Shown here in pieces: positions 36,803 to 45,358 of a DNA stretch of 64,000 nt. The stretch is from contig NZ_FNFP01000001.1 in NCBI RefSeq assembly GCF_900100845.1, positions 558,001-622,000 on the forward strand, in the 5' to 3' direction. This DNA comes from Natronincola ferrireducens (GTDB lineage Bacteria > Bacillota > Clostridia > Peptostreptococcales > Natronincolaceae). The notes below the pieces were generated by a model that did not search any database, was not told where the DNA came from, and saw nothing but the letters and a program-made list of their open reading frames with translations. Each line of letters starts with the position of its first letter. The first letter of the stretch is position 1. The position numbers and the translations under genes are program-made.

Positions 36803-37013
36803 AAAATCACCTCTTTATTATAATTATAAAAAATATATACCTAATAAATAGAATACTAAAACATAATATGCTAAAATATGACAAACTCCCACTATGTAAT
36901 TATACCAAAAAATGTATTGGATAAACAAACAAAAAATCCATTAAACAGGAAGTATATCAACTTATTAAAGAAATGTGATATAATAACTATATAAATATAG
37001 TTATTATAGGACG

Positions 37014-37214
37014 GTGAGGGCTATGGGCTCAGTATTATTTCAATTTTTTAATTTAATTTTAATTATTGCATTGTTTACAGTGCCGATTGTAATTACTATT
37101 TTACTTCTACGACATTTTGGAAAGTCAAAAAATATGGGAGAGAATGAAGATTATCTGCTGCAAAAAATTAGAGAGCTGGAAAGACGAATAGATGAGTTGG
37201 AAAATAAATATTAA
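37014..37214 (+). CDS. Small membrane protein with C-terminal coiled coil
   Basis: 66 residues: one hydrophobic helix (FFNLILIIALFTVPIVITIL), a short basic linker and a heptad-rich tail (LLQKIRELERRIDELENKY). Not assigned to a named family. Start may be GTG at 37014 or ATG at 37023 (MGSVLFQF), which follows GGTGAGGG. A perfect sigma-A promoter for the trpS leader begins 20 bases downstream. Confidence 0.6.
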   Translation: MRAMGSVLFQFFNLILIIALFTVPIVITILLLRHFGKSKNMGENEDYLLQKIRELERRIDELENKY

Positions 37215-37233
37215 CATTTCCCTTATAGAATGA

Positions 37234-37262
37234 TTGACAATGGAAAAAATATAAATTATAAT
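37234..37262 (+). promoter_or_regulatory. Consensus sigma-A promoter of trpS
   Basis: -35 TTGACA (37234-37239), 17-base spacer, -10 TATAAT (37257-37262). Confidence 0.85.
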
Positions 37263-37282
37263 ACAGAAAATAATATACAGAA

Positions 37283-37542
37283 AAGCGATGAATAAGGATA
37301 GTAAAAGTAGTGCTTGATTTAAGCGAGTCGATGATGGTGGAAGATCGATACAGGAACTATTTTGAATGGGCTTAGGAGTGCTGACTGAAATAATAGTAGG
37401 TCTAGACGGCCACTTCCTCCGTTAAGGAAGTGTTGATGTTATCAACGATTGAGTGGGTGTTTTACACTAACTAGAGTGGTACCGCGGAGTATAATCCTTC
37501 GTCTCTAAAAATTTATTTTTAGGACGGAGGATTTTGTTTTCT
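37283..37542 (+). ncRNA. T-box leader controlling trpS
   Basis: tRNA-sensing leader. The T-box sequence AGAGTGGTACCGCGG lies at 37473-37487, and a terminator stem (about 37491-37540, AATCCTTCGTC with GACGGAGGATT) with T-rich tail follows. Upstream stems of stem I and a TGG-containing segment near 37335-37340 fit a tryptophan specifier, though I cannot fix which TGG is read. Uncharged tRNA-Trp would favour the antiterminator. Confidence 0.92.
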
Positions 37543-37584
37543 TAAAAGAAATAAAAATAGCAAAATAACAAGGAGGGTATTATT

Positions 37585-38580
37585 ATGACTACAACAAAAG
37601 AAAAGGTTATTTTTAGTGGTGCCCAACCAACGGGCAGCTTAACATTGGGCAATTATATTGGAGCTATACAAAATTGGAAGGCATTGGAGCAGGATTATCA
37701 ATGTTTATATTCTATTGTAGATTTACATTCCTTGACAATTCGTCAAGATCCTAAGATGTTTAGAGAATCCTGTTTGTCTTTTTTAGCACAATATTTAGCT
37801 TGTGGCCTAGACCCAGAAAAAAATATTATCTTTTTTCAATCCCATGTACCTCAACATACGGAACTTAACTGGATTTTAAATTGTATCACTTATATGGGAG
37901 AGCTTAATCGTATGACCCAATTCAAAGAAAAGTCAGAAATCCATAGGGACAATATAAATGCAGGATTGTTCTCTTATCCAGTGCTACAAGCAGCAGACAT
38001 TTTATTATATCAAACAAACCTAGTTCCAGTAGGAGAAGACCAAAAACAGCATTTAGAACTGGCTAGAGATATTGCTCTTCGCTTCAACAATGCCTATGGA
38101 GATACTTTTGAAATACCAGAAATTTATTTGGCAAAAGTAGGAGCTCGAATCATGAGTCTCCAGGAACCAGAGAAGAAAATGTCTAAATCCGATGAAAATG
38201 TAAATGGCACCATCTTGTTATTAGATAGTAATGATCTAATTGTTAAAAAAATGAAACGGGCTGTTACTGATAGTGAAAACAAAGTAGCTTATCGGGATGA
38301 GCAACCTGGCATAAAAAACCTTATCACCATTTATTCTCAGGTGGCTAATTGTACTATAGAGGATGTAGTGAATAAGTATGAAGGAAAAGGCTATGGTGCT
38401 TTTAAAACTGAGTTAGCAGAATTGCTAGTAGAAAGTCTAAGACCTTTTAAAGAAAAATATGATAATTATATGAAGAACCCTGATTATATAACAGACATCT
38501 ATAGGAAGGGTGCTGAGAGGGCTGGAGCAATTGCAGAAAAAACCATAAAGGATGTAAAGGAAAAAATTGGTCTTCTTTAA
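37585..38580 (+). CDS. trpS: Tryptophanyl-tRNA synthetase
   Basis: Charges tRNA-Trp. 331 residues with the class I signatures: GAQPTGSLTLGNYIGA (HIGH equivalent, residues 12-27) and KKMSKS near residue 196. Standard bacterial length. Preceded by a T-box, so expressed when tRNA-Trp is uncharged. AAGGAGGG before the ATG. Confidence 0.97.
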   Translation: MTTTKEKVIFSGAQPTGSLTLGNYIGAIQNWKALEQDYQCLYSIVDLHSLTIRQDPKMFRESCLSFLAQYLACGLDPEKNIIFFQSHVPQHTELNWILNCITYMGELNRMTQFKEKSEIHRDNINAGLFSYPVLQAADILLYQTNLVPVGEDQKQHLELARDIALRFNNAYGDTFEIPEIYLAKVGARIMSLQEPEKKMSKSDENVNGTILLLDSNDLIVKKMKRAVTDSENKVAYRDEQPGIKNLITIYSQVANCTIEDVVNKYEGKGYGAFKTELAELLVESLRPFKEKYDNYMKNPDYITDIYRKGAERAGAIAEKTIKDVKEKIGLL

Positions 38581-38646
38581 ACTTGTTAAAACCTTCCACT
38601 TATAAAATACGACTATCTATCTATACTAAATATAGAGGTGATAGCG

Positions 38647-38829
38647 GTGAAAAACAAAAAAAATTCTGTCGTACCAGAGGCTAGGCAAGCCTTAAACTCC
38701 TTTAAAGTTGAAGTAGCAAAGGAATTGGGATTAGAAAACCAAACCAATGCAGGTTATGTAGGGGGCAATATAGTGAAAAAAATGGTAGAGGATGCAGAAA
38801 AATCATTAACCAACTTAGGAAGGTCTTAG
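38647..38829 (+). CDS. Alpha/beta-type small acid-soluble spore protein
   Basis: DNA-coating spore protein of 60 residues. Contains VPEARQALNSFKVEVAKELG, with the germination protease cleavage context EVAKELG, and the second conserved block NAGYVGGNIVKKMVEDAEKSL. A frame start exists at GTG 38638, but GAGGTGAT (38636-38643) overlaps it and is correctly placed for GTG at 38647. Direct evidence that the organism forms endospores; expected to be expressed late in the forespore. Confidence 0.92.
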   Translation: MKNKKNSVVPEARQALNSFKVEVAKELGLENQTNAGYVGGNIVKKMVEDAEKSLTNLGRS

Positions 38830-38838
38830 ACCTTCCTA
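38816..38838 (+). terminator. Hairpin overlapping the spore-protein stop codon
   Basis: TAGGAAGGTC (38816-38825) pairs with GACCTTCCTA (38829-38838). The T-tract is poor, so termination is probable rather than certain. Confidence 0.5.
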
Positions 38839-38916
38839 TACTTATTTCCATTTGACTATTTAAGTTGGAAGGGGTATTATTTTATATAAGAAAAAAGCTT
38901 AACTAAAGGAAGTGGA

Positions 38917-39624
38917 ATGGTGAAAAAAACGCATGTTTCCGTTATACTATTTTTATTGTTTGCTGTGTTTGGCATGGTTATTGGTATTCATATAGAGATG
39001 ATAGACAAAATAGAAAATCAGCTTCCTTTTAGTCCAGGTATAGAAACCCAAGAAATAGCAGACTTAAGGAAGGCCAATCAGGATATGAAAAAGAGGATCA
39101 AACAATTAAAAAGTCAAGTGACCATCTATGAAGATGAAAAAACTGTAGAAAATATTGTGTTACAAAATTTAAGTTCAAAGGTGAATGAATATAAACTATT
39201 GGCAGGCCATCAAATAGTGGCAGGACCTGGCATGATTATTACTTTAGCAAGTACATTAGATGAAAATATAGCCATGATTGTTGAACAGAAAAGATATCTT
39301 ATTAATTTAGTCAACGAACTTAGGATGGCAGGGGCTGAGGTAATATCTATTAACAACCATAGAATTACCTCCAGAAGTGAAATAACTCTGGCGGGCAATC
39401 ATATTAATGCCAATATGACACCAATGGCACCTCCATATGTTATAAGAGCCATAGGAGATATTGATGATTTCCAGCGTTATATAACCTATAGAACCCTCCT
39501 ATTTGAGTTAATGGAGGTAGATGGTATCAATACCTCTGTTGAATTTGCCGATGAAGTAAAAATACCCGCCCTTACGAAAGAAAAACCTATGGAATTTTTT
39601 CAAATTATAGAAGATACTCAATAA
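38917..39624 (+). CDS. DUF881 family protein
   Basis: 235 residues: one N-terminal membrane anchor (VSVILFLLFAVFGMVIGIHI), a coiled-coil stretch (residues 50-85) and the DUF881 domain containing GPGMIITL, the AGAEVISINNHRI motif and APPYVIRAIGD. Family members (YlxW/YlxX-like) often occur near division genes in Firmicutes but have no established activity. AAAGGA precedes the ATG. Confidence 0.85.
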   Translation: MVKKTHVSVILFLLFAVFGMVIGIHIEMIDKIENQLPFSPGIETQEIADLRKANQDMKKRIKQLKSQVTIYEDEKTVENIVLQNLSSKVNEYKLLAGHQIVAGPGMIITLASTLDENIAMIVEQKRYLINLVNELRMAGAEVISINNHRITSRSEITLAGNHINANMTPMAPPYVIRAIGDIDDFQRYITYRTLLFELMEVDGINTSVEFADEVKIPALTKEKPMEFFQIIEDTQ

Positions 39625-39628
39625 AGAC

Positions 39629-39668
39629 AAAAAAACAACAAGACCCCATGAAGTCTTGTTGTTTTTTT
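39629..39668 (+). terminator. Terminator after the DUF881 gene
   Basis: Perfect 16-base stem (39629-39644 with 39653-39668) ending in seven Ts, loop CCCATGA with one unpaired A on each side. Confidence 0.88.
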
Positions 39669-39749
39669 ATTTGTATATGCAATAAACAATTATTTCCTCC
39701 TATCGAAGGAAACCTTGGGAAATCATAAACTTCCTGGTTTGTCTCGGCA

Positions 39750-39911
39750 TTAACATATTTGTTTGATGGTGGTTTGTGATTTGAAGGAGTCTATTGAATC
39801 CTCCAATGTTAATACTTTTGTATCGTGGGTTTTATAGGTGTTTATATCTTTAGGATATAGAGTAACTAAAGTCAATGCTATTAAGCCCAAAGATACTAAT
39901 TTTTTTATCAT
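39750..39911 (-). CDS. Possible small secreted peptide (53 residues)
   Basis: Short minus-strand frame starting MIKKLVSLGLIALTLVTLYP: two lysines and a hydrophobic core typical of a signal peptide, then a polar tail without Cys. GGGAGG lies 7 bases before the ATG (39911), which is what supports it. No family recognised. A leaderless or signalling peptide is possible. The flanks (39669-39749, 39925-40033) show nothing else. Confidence 0.5.
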   Translation of the reverse strand: MIKKLVSLGLIALTLVTLYPKDINTYKTHDTKVLTLEDSIDSFKSQTTIKQIC

Positions 39912-40033
39912 AATCATTCCTCCCTAATGTAGATACAAACTTGTTATATAAAGATATTTACTTTATATAGTATATTTTCTGTAGAAATAAAAACTTTATA
40001 GATGCAATAAAAGGGAAGATTGACATTATTCTG

Positions 40034-40306
40034 TTAAAACTTAAGAAAAAAATTCTTGATAAATTTAATGAAATTATATACAATTATAACAATAAATCCC
40101 CAAAATAATAGGTAAGAGATAGAAAATTGTTGAGCTCGAGCAATCATTAAAAAGGCTGCAACCAATAAAGATGAAATATAATTGTTATGACTTTTAAGAC
40201 TATCTATAATTCTTTGACCCATTAATATCCTATCTACAACAGTAAAGATCACAAAGGTCTTAAACCACTCTACAATAAGAAAAGTTCCAGTATCTATAAA
40301 TTCCAT
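40034..40306 (-). CDS. Hypothetical membrane protein, 90 residues
   Basis: Three hydrophobic segments (FLIVEWFKTFVIFTVV, ISSLLVAAFLMIA, YLLFWGFIVIIVYNFI) and a basic C-terminus. No named family recognised. AAGGAG is about 11 bases before the ATG, rather far. Monocistronic. The AT-rich gap up to 40525 contains nothing I can name. Confidence 0.55.
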   Translation of the reverse strand: MEFIDTGTFLIVEWFKTFVIFTVVDRILMGQRIIDSLKSHNNYISSLLVAAFLMIARAQQFSISYLLFWGFIVIIVYNFIKFIKNFFLKF

Positions 40307-40524
40307 ACCCTATTACACTCCTTAAATAAGCATTCTATTGATAATTGAAAATTAAAAAATTCAAAGAAAAATTTTTATAATAAAATAAAAAGTTTAGTCT
40401 TTAAATGGAATTATATTATTATAATATATTATGATAAATATTGCAATGTACCTATTTAGTGCAAAATTCTTTAAAAACGGTGGGAAGAATAAAAGATAAA
40501 CTAAAAAGTTAAGGGGATGTAAGA

Positions 40525-41115
40525 ATGAAACATAAGGAGTATGAAAAGGATACGTATTTAAATGCTATGTACCCTTTAAATCCTAAAAGTGGCAATCTAA
40601 TTATAGAGATTCTTCTAGAAAAGTATATTTACCTTTTCAACGAATGGGATAATGCCTCCTTTAAAAGACGGGATTTAGATCCTGATTTAATCTTCTTTTT
40701 AGATGAATGCTCTCAAGAAGTCTCTTTAGAGCATGACATAGAATTGGTCATCACTGTAACAGAAGAGGAGCGGGATATAACCAAGGAAAATAACATTATA
40801 AAAGGCTTTAAAAATCAATATTCCCACTACTTAACAAGTGAAGAGAGGAGCTTAAAGGAGCTTTATAAAAAGACTTTATTGTATGTAATTGCTGCCTTTA
40901 CCATACTTTTTGCTAGTTCTATTTTAGAAGAAACGCTAACCGTTAGTCCATTATCAACCACTGTAATAGAAGGCTCATATATAGGAGGATGGGTATTTGC
41001 TTGGGAAGCTGTATCTAACTTTTTCTTTCTTAGAGGAGAAGTAAAAAGAAAAATAAAAGAATATAAAAGAATTTTAAAAGCTCCAATTCTTTTTGTTTAC
41101 CTAAATGAAAAGTAA
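40525..41115 (+). CDS. Hypothetical protein with two C-terminal membrane segments
   Basis: 196 residues. The N-terminal 110 are soluble and acidic (NLIIEILLEKYIYLFNEWDN; DPDLIFFLDECSQEVSLEHD); two hydrophobic segments follow (LLYVIAAFTILFASSILEE; a second, weaker one around GWVFAWEAVSNFFFL) and a basic tail RGEVKRKIKEYKRILKAP. I do not recognise the family. GGGG precedes the ATG by 8 bases. Confidence 0.65.
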   Translation: MKHKEYEKDTYLNAMYPLNPKSGNLIIEILLEKYIYLFNEWDNASFKRRDLDPDLIFFLDECSQEVSLEHDIELVITVTEEERDITKENNIIKGFKNQYSHYLTSEERSLKELYKKTLLYVIAAFTILFASSILEETLTVSPLSTTVIEGSYIGGWVFAWEAVSNFFFLRGEVKRKIKEYKRILKAPILFVYLNEK

Positions 41116-41361
41116 GCAATTTGTTTTCTCATTAATGAGATTGTCATATCATTTTTAATAATTATAGGAAAGGTGTTGATAAGACTAGCATATCATCACT
41201 TTTTTTTATAGGTTCTTAATTATGAGAATATAAGAGTTAATATAAATCTACAAAAATATACTTTTTACTCTTTCTTATAAAAAAACTAGTCCCATGAAAC
41301 TTTGGAATAACAATGGACCCCAAACATAATTATCTAAAAATATAAATTATTTAGAAAATTG

Positions 41362-41376
41362 TGGCACGAATTTTGC
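41362..41376 (+). promoter_or_regulatory. Sigma-54 (-24/-12) promoter of the putrescine aminotransferase gene
   Basis: TGGCAC (41362-41367), five bases, TTGC (41373-41376), then TTT: an exact match to the sigma-54 consensus, 66 bases before the ATG. The upstream part of the gap (41116-41360) holds TATCA/TGATA half-sites at 41147 and 41177-41197 but no clear enhancer. Confidence 0.85.
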
Positions 41377-41441
41377 TTTATATAGGTGGCAGATAGTTAA
41401 GACAAAGAAAATAATATTTATAAAAGGGAGGAATATGAAGA

Positions 41442-42827
41442 ATGAAAACTGATAAGAAAAAGGCTTTGCAAGAAGCTCAAAAGGTGTTGGATTTTATTTT
41501 AAAGGAAGAATTAACCGATCAGGAAAAGGATCAAATTGTAAAAGATGCTATCCAGAATTTTAACGAAAACGTCAACCCTGGATGGTTAGCCTATCGTAAA
41601 TCCGTATCCACCGATGCAGCATTTGTTGAGTGGGAGGATTCAGTAGAAACCTTTAAGGATTTATATGGAAACGAATTTATTGACTGTTTAGGTGGTTTCG
41701 GTATTTACACATGTGGCCACAGAAATCCTGAAATCCTAAAGTATGTACAGGCTCAATTAAACAGATATGCCCTCCATAGTCAAGAGCTAGTAGATCCATT
41801 AAGAGGATATCTAGCAAACATATTAGCTATGGCTACACCAGGAGATTTACAATATGCCTTCTTCTGTAACGGTGGTGCAGAAGCAGTAGAAATGGCATTA
41901 AAGCTTGCTAGATTGGCTTCAGGAAAGAACTACTATATTTCTACAGTAAATGGTTTCCATGGTAAATCCCTTGGTGCAGTGACTATGGGAGGAAAAGGAA
42001 CCTACAGAAAGCCATATCTTCCTATGATTCAAGGAGTACAGCATGTAGAATTTGGTGATGCGGATGCAGCAGAAAAAGCCATTAAAAACCTCATAGCAGT
42101 AGGGGAAACCGTAGCTGCCATGATTGTAGAGCCAATCCAAGGGGAAGCAGGAATTATTTTACCTCCTGACGGATATTTAAAGAGACTAAGAGAAATATGT
42201 GATAAGTACGATGTTATCTTAATCTTTGATGAAATTCAAACAGGAATGGGTCGAACAGGAACTATGTGGGCTGCTGAATACTATGATGTAGTGCCAGATA
42301 TCATGACCTTTGGTAAAGCCTTTGGTGGAGGGGTTATGCCTATAACAGGTATTATAGCAAGACCTCACCTATGGACAGAGGATATAAAGGAAAATCCATG
42401 GGTTTTAGGCTCACCAACCTTTGGTGGCAATCCTGTATGCTGTGCAGCTGCCATTGCAACAATTAAATATATGCTAGAAAATGATCTACCAGCTCAAATC
42501 GATGAAAAAGGTAAATACATGATGGGTAAATTATATGAATTACAAAAGAAACATCCGATCCTAGTAGATATAAGAGGAAAGGGCTTATTAATAGGATTAG
42601 AATATCCAACAGCAGAAATGGGTTGGGGAGTTTCAAAGGGATTATTCAAACGTGGCGTTATGACTGGAGGTACCTTAGTAAATTCTAAGGTTAACAGAAT
42701 AGAGCCACCAGGAATTATTAGCTATGAAACTATAGACACAATCATCGAAAGATTAGATGAGACCCTTACAGAAGTAGAAGAAGAATTCAATGTTACCTGG
42801 GAATCTGTAGCAGCTTCTAAGGAATAA
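41442..42827 (+). CDS. patA: Putrescine aminotransferase (class III PLP enzyme, YgjG/PatA type)
   Basis: Transfers an amino group from putrescine (or another diamine) to 2-oxoglutarate, giving 4-aminobutanal/1-pyrroline. 461 residues with the long N-terminal segment typical of YgjG (NENVNPGWLAYRKSVSTDAA). FCNGGAEAVEMALKLAR is the PLP phosphate site, IFDEIQTGMGRTG carries the pyridine-binding Asp, and TFGKAFGGG contains the Schiff-base Lys (about residue 292). Expressed from a sigma-54 promoter and followed by a strong terminator. Confidence 0.88.
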   Translation: MKTDKKKALQEAQKVLDFILKEELTDQEKDQIVKDAIQNFNENVNPGWLAYRKSVSTDAAFVEWEDSVETFKDLYGNEFIDCLGGFGIYTCGHRNPEILKYVQAQLNRYALHSQELVDPLRGYLANILAMATPGDLQYAFFCNGGAEAVEMALKLARLASGKNYYISTVNGFHGKSLGAVTMGGKGTYRKPYLPMIQGVQHVEFGDADAAEKAIKNLIAVGETVAAMIVEPIQGEAGIILPPDGYLKRLREICDKYDVILIFDEIQTGMGRTGTMWAAEYYDVVPDIMTFGKAFGGGVMPITGIIARPHLWTEDIKENPWVLGSPTFGGNPVCCAAAIATIKYMLENDLPAQIDEKGKYMMGKLYELQKKHPILVDIRGKGLLIGLEYPTAEMGWGVSKGLFKRGVMTGGTLVNSKVNRIEPPGIISYETIDTIIERLDETLTEVEEEFNVTWESVAASKE

Positions 42828-42839
42828 TAATAAAAAAAC

Positions 42840-42881
42840 AACCCTACACTGTCTGTTTTAAAGAACAGACAGTGTAGGGTT
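42840..42881 (+). terminator. Terminator after the aminotransferase gene
   Basis: Perfect 18-bp stem (42840-42857 with 42864-42881) and 6-base loop, 13 bases after the stop, with an A-run before. T-tract short (TTATTGT). Confidence 0.82.
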
Positions 42882-42900
42882 ATTGTACTTTAAAATAATA

Positions 42901-43018
42901 CTCTGTTCATGATAAATGTTGATATTTGAAAAACATAGAAATGTTAGGGTCCAGTCATCTACGGCTTATGCTAAAATTACAACTCAGTCTAAAATCAACA
43001 ATGAAGTTTAACATAGCC
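42901..43018 (+). repeat. MITE-like repeat, copy 3
   Basis: 118-bp element from CTCTGTTCATGATAAATG to ATGAAGTTTAACATAGCC, reverse complement of copy 1 with a shorter middle. The ends are imperfect inverted repeats. Sits between the aminotransferase terminator and the antiporter leader. Confidence 0.82.
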
Positions 43019-43340
43019 TAAAATAAAGCTAAATTTGGGACATAATAGCCAAGTTTAAACAATAGGTATAAAGTAAGTATATCAAAAATGTCTTTGTTGA
43101 GTTTTGAAAACAATCATTTGAATATTTCAGTTTTTGACATTATTTAAAAACGAGGTTTATTAAGGGATTTAAAAATAAACAATTGTCACAATAGTCAAAC
43201 TATTTATTGAAAGGGGGTGTATTACATATTATAATTTAGAAGACGGTATTTAGATTCTTCGTAAACTACTAAAGGACAAGGGATTTTAAAGTTGACGTAG
43301 AATTTAGAAATTAGCTTGATTTGGTAAAATATAACTGAAA

Positions 43341-43475
43341 TCTTGGAAAAACCAAGGATGGGCACAACCGGGGTTGATCAGCAACTGAGTGCTTTTGGGG
43401 ATGGTTTTTCACAGAAAAAAATGGCGATATTATCAGATCAATTTAGTTGAATTCAATCGTGGAATCTGATCTTTT
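43341..43475 (+). promoter_or_regulatory. Structured leader with terminator (candidate riboswitch) upstream of the Na+/H+ antiporter
   Basis: A closing stem of nine perfect pairs (43346-43354 with 43402-43410) encloses an inner stem GGCAC/GTGCT, a small hairpin GTTG/CAAC and G-rich unpaired segments (AACCGGGG, TTTTGGGGA). It is followed by a second inverted repeat, ATCAGAT (43432-43438) with ATCTGAT (43464-43470) and CTTTTG, that could terminate transcription. The order aptamer-terminator-transporter gene is that of a riboswitch. Na+ (DUF1646/Na+-I class) is one possibility given the gene, but I could not match the consensus from memory. Confidence 0.45.
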
Positions 43476-43514
43476 GTACTTTAGATATTCTTTAACTCAG
43501 AGAGGAGAATGTTT

Positions 43515-44990
43515 ATGACAACACTAACTAAACTGACCAAGGATGACAAGGTGAGAAAGAATATGCTCTTTTATGGTATTCTCATCATTTCTTTCATCAT
43601 CATTGGATTTCTCGTACCAGGTGATCCGACGGATTTCGGTATCATCTCTGCCATACCAGCTGCCTTTCTAATTATTTTCATTTTTAAAACAAAAAGAATC
43701 ATTGAGGCACTGACACTGGCTTTGCTTCTTACTACCATTATGGGCTACAAGGGTGAATTCTTCGGCGTCTTCAACGAAATTATTCTTGAGAATCTTATGA
43801 ACGAAGACATGGCCTGGCTATTCATCGTCTGTGGGCTGATGGGTGGCATCGTTGCCCTTGTTGAAAGCAGCGGAGGTGGCTACGCCTTCGGAAGCTGGGT
43901 TATACAGAAGGCAAAAACACCAAAATCCTCCATGCTTTGGACGGCTATCTGTTCCATTTTCCTGTCCATTGATGATTACCTCAGCGTTTTGACCACTGGT
44001 TGTGCCATGACACCCATTAACGACCGGCACAAAATTCCCAGAGAAATGACCGCTTACATTGTTGACTCGGCAGCTGCACCGGCCTGTGTACTCAACCCCA
44101 TCTCCACCTGGGCTGTTTTCATTGGAGGCTTGATGGTGGCTAACGGATTGGGAGAACCGGGACAGCAGGTTTTAACTTATGTAAAGACCATCCCCTATAA
44201 CTTTTATGCCATGGCTGCTCTTGTCGTACTGTTCCTGGTCATTATCGGTGTCATTCCTGTGTTTGGGCCTATGAAAAGGGCTTTTGAAAGAGTCCAGGCC
44301 GGCGGCCCTTTGGCGCCTCCGGGATCAGAAAGAATCGACATCCGTGGCGGCAAAGAGCAGGAAGTTCCTGAAAATCCCAAACTCCGGAACTTCTTCGTAC
44401 CGATGCTGGTGCTGATATCCGCAACAATTTTCTTCGAGTTTGATATGCAGATGGGCGTTGTTGCCGCTATCGGCTTCAACTTCGTCTGGTTCGTCCTTCA
44501 GGGAATGAGCCCGGAAGGGTTTGTGGATGAAGTGCTCAGAGGCCTGAAAAACATGATCACGCCTCTCTTGATGATGGTTCTCGCCTTCAGCTTCGCTGAC
44601 GGGTGCGAAAGAATCGGATTCATGGAGTATGTAGTCGACGTTGCAACCGAACATATTACTCTCCAGTATCTGCCGCTCACAGTTTTCTTGGTATTTGCCT
44701 TTACTGAATTCATCATGGGCATCAACTGGGGCATGTACATCATCGCAATACCGATGGTCGTTCCCATCACCCTGGCGTTGGGGGGAGATCCCATCGTCAT
44801 GGTGGGCGTTGTCGCCGCTGCCGGGGTGTGGGGAAGCCACTGCTGTTTCTACTCCGATGCCACCATCCTGACATCTGCTGGCACAGGATGCGAAAACTTC
44901 CGGCATGCCATCACCCAGATTCCCTTCGGGTTTATTGCCGGTATCATTGCCGCTATCGGATACTTGGCCATGGGCTTTATCCTATATTAG
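43515..44990 (+). CDS. NhaC-family Na+/H+ antiporter-like transporter
   Basis: 491-residue membrane protein with about 12 helices. NhaC/ion-transporter stretches are visible: SIDDYLSVLTTGCAMTPIND (about residues 156-175), IVDSAAAPACVLNPISTWA, and WGSHCCFYSDATILTSAGTG near the C-terminus. It could exchange Na+ for H+ or for an organic substrate. Two ATGs are possible; AGGAG (43503-43507) is 1 base from the first (43509) and 7 from the second (43515). Codon use is markedly GC-rich (one 60-base stretch at 44281 is 58% GC) unlike all neighbours, suggesting acquisition by transfer. Confidence 0.88.
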   Translation: MTTLTKLTKDDKVRKNMLFYGILIISFIIIGFLVPGDPTDFGIISAIPAAFLIIFIFKTKRIIEALTLALLLTTIMGYKGEFFGVFNEIILENLMNEDMAWLFIVCGLMGGIVALVESSGGGYAFGSWVIQKAKTPKSSMLWTAICSIFLSIDDYLSVLTTGCAMTPINDRHKIPREMTAYIVDSAAAPACVLNPISTWAVFIGGLMVANGLGEPGQQVLTYVKTIPYNFYAMAALVVLFLVIIGVIPVFGPMKRAFERVQAGGPLAPPGSERIDIRGGKEQEVPENPKLRNFFVPMLVLISATIFFEFDMQMGVVAAIGFNFVWFVLQGMSPEGFVDEVLRGLKNMITPLLMMVLAFSFADGCERIGFMEYVVDVATEHITLQYLPLTVFLVFAFTEFIMGINWGMYIIAIPMVVPITLALGGDPIVMVGVVAAAGVWGSHCCFYSDATILTSAGTGCENFRHAITQIPFGFIAGIIAAIGYLAMGFILY

Positions 44991-45016
44991 TTTTTCACGC
45001 AACAAATTTTTGAATT

Positions 45017-45044
45017 ATCATTATAATAGAATTATTATAATGAT
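45017..45044 (+). terminator. Hairpin after the antiporter gene
   Basis: ATCATTATAATA (45017-45028) pairs with TATTATAATGAT (45033-45044), loop of 4, 26 bases after the stop. AT-rich with a weak T-tract. Confidence 0.5.
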
Positions 45045-45241
45045 TTCCTGAAGTTTACACCTGAATAAATTTCATAAAGGATTTTCTTTAAAATATAAGT
45101 CTGTATTTAGCTCTAGTTATTACACTATAGTACTGGTTATGATTTTGCATCTTTTCTTTCTATGAACAATAGATGAAAGGTTATTAGGGTTCTTTACAGA
45201 AAGGGACGGTTTAATTTAGCTAACGATGAAGCTGGAGACAG

Positions 45242-45275
45242 TATCAATAGTGAGAATATTGTATCAGTTTTGATA
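45242..45275 (+). promoter_or_regulatory. Candidate tandem enhancer sites for the sigma-54 activator
   Basis: TATCAGTTTTGATA (45262-45275), a near palindrome, and the related TATCAATAGTGAGA (45242-45255), exactly 20 bases apart (two helical turns), about 235 bases upstream of the -24 element. The first recurs as TATCAAAACTGAGA upstream of the other sigma-54 promoter at 50711. Confidence 0.4.
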
Positions 45276-45310
45276 AATGCCGACAAAGTATGATTTAATT
45301 AAAAAGTTCT

Positions 45311-45358
45311 AAATAAGGAGAGGATATTCTCAATTTTGAGAATATCCTCTCCTTATTT
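45311..45358 (+). terminator. Strong hairpin with perfect 22-bp stem in a gene-free stretch
   Basis: 45311-45332 is fully complementary to 45337-45358 around a 4-base loop, A-rich before and TTATTTATTC after. It lies 320 bases past the antiporter stop and 145 before the next sigma-54 promoter, so it either ends the antiporter or an unannotated transcript, or insulates the aldehyde dehydrogenase operon. Confidence 0.65.

Noticed and set aside
43325-43510. Lysine riboswitch ahead of the NhaC-type gene
   Set aside because: NhaC-type lysine transporters can carry one, but the leader is too short and I do not see the conserved lysine-riboswitch core segments.
44325-44906. Long antisense frames (up to 193 codons) inside the antiporter gene
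   Set aside because: They arise because the GC-rich gene has few stop codons in other frames. No ribosome binding site, and composition and motifs support only the plus-strand antiporter.
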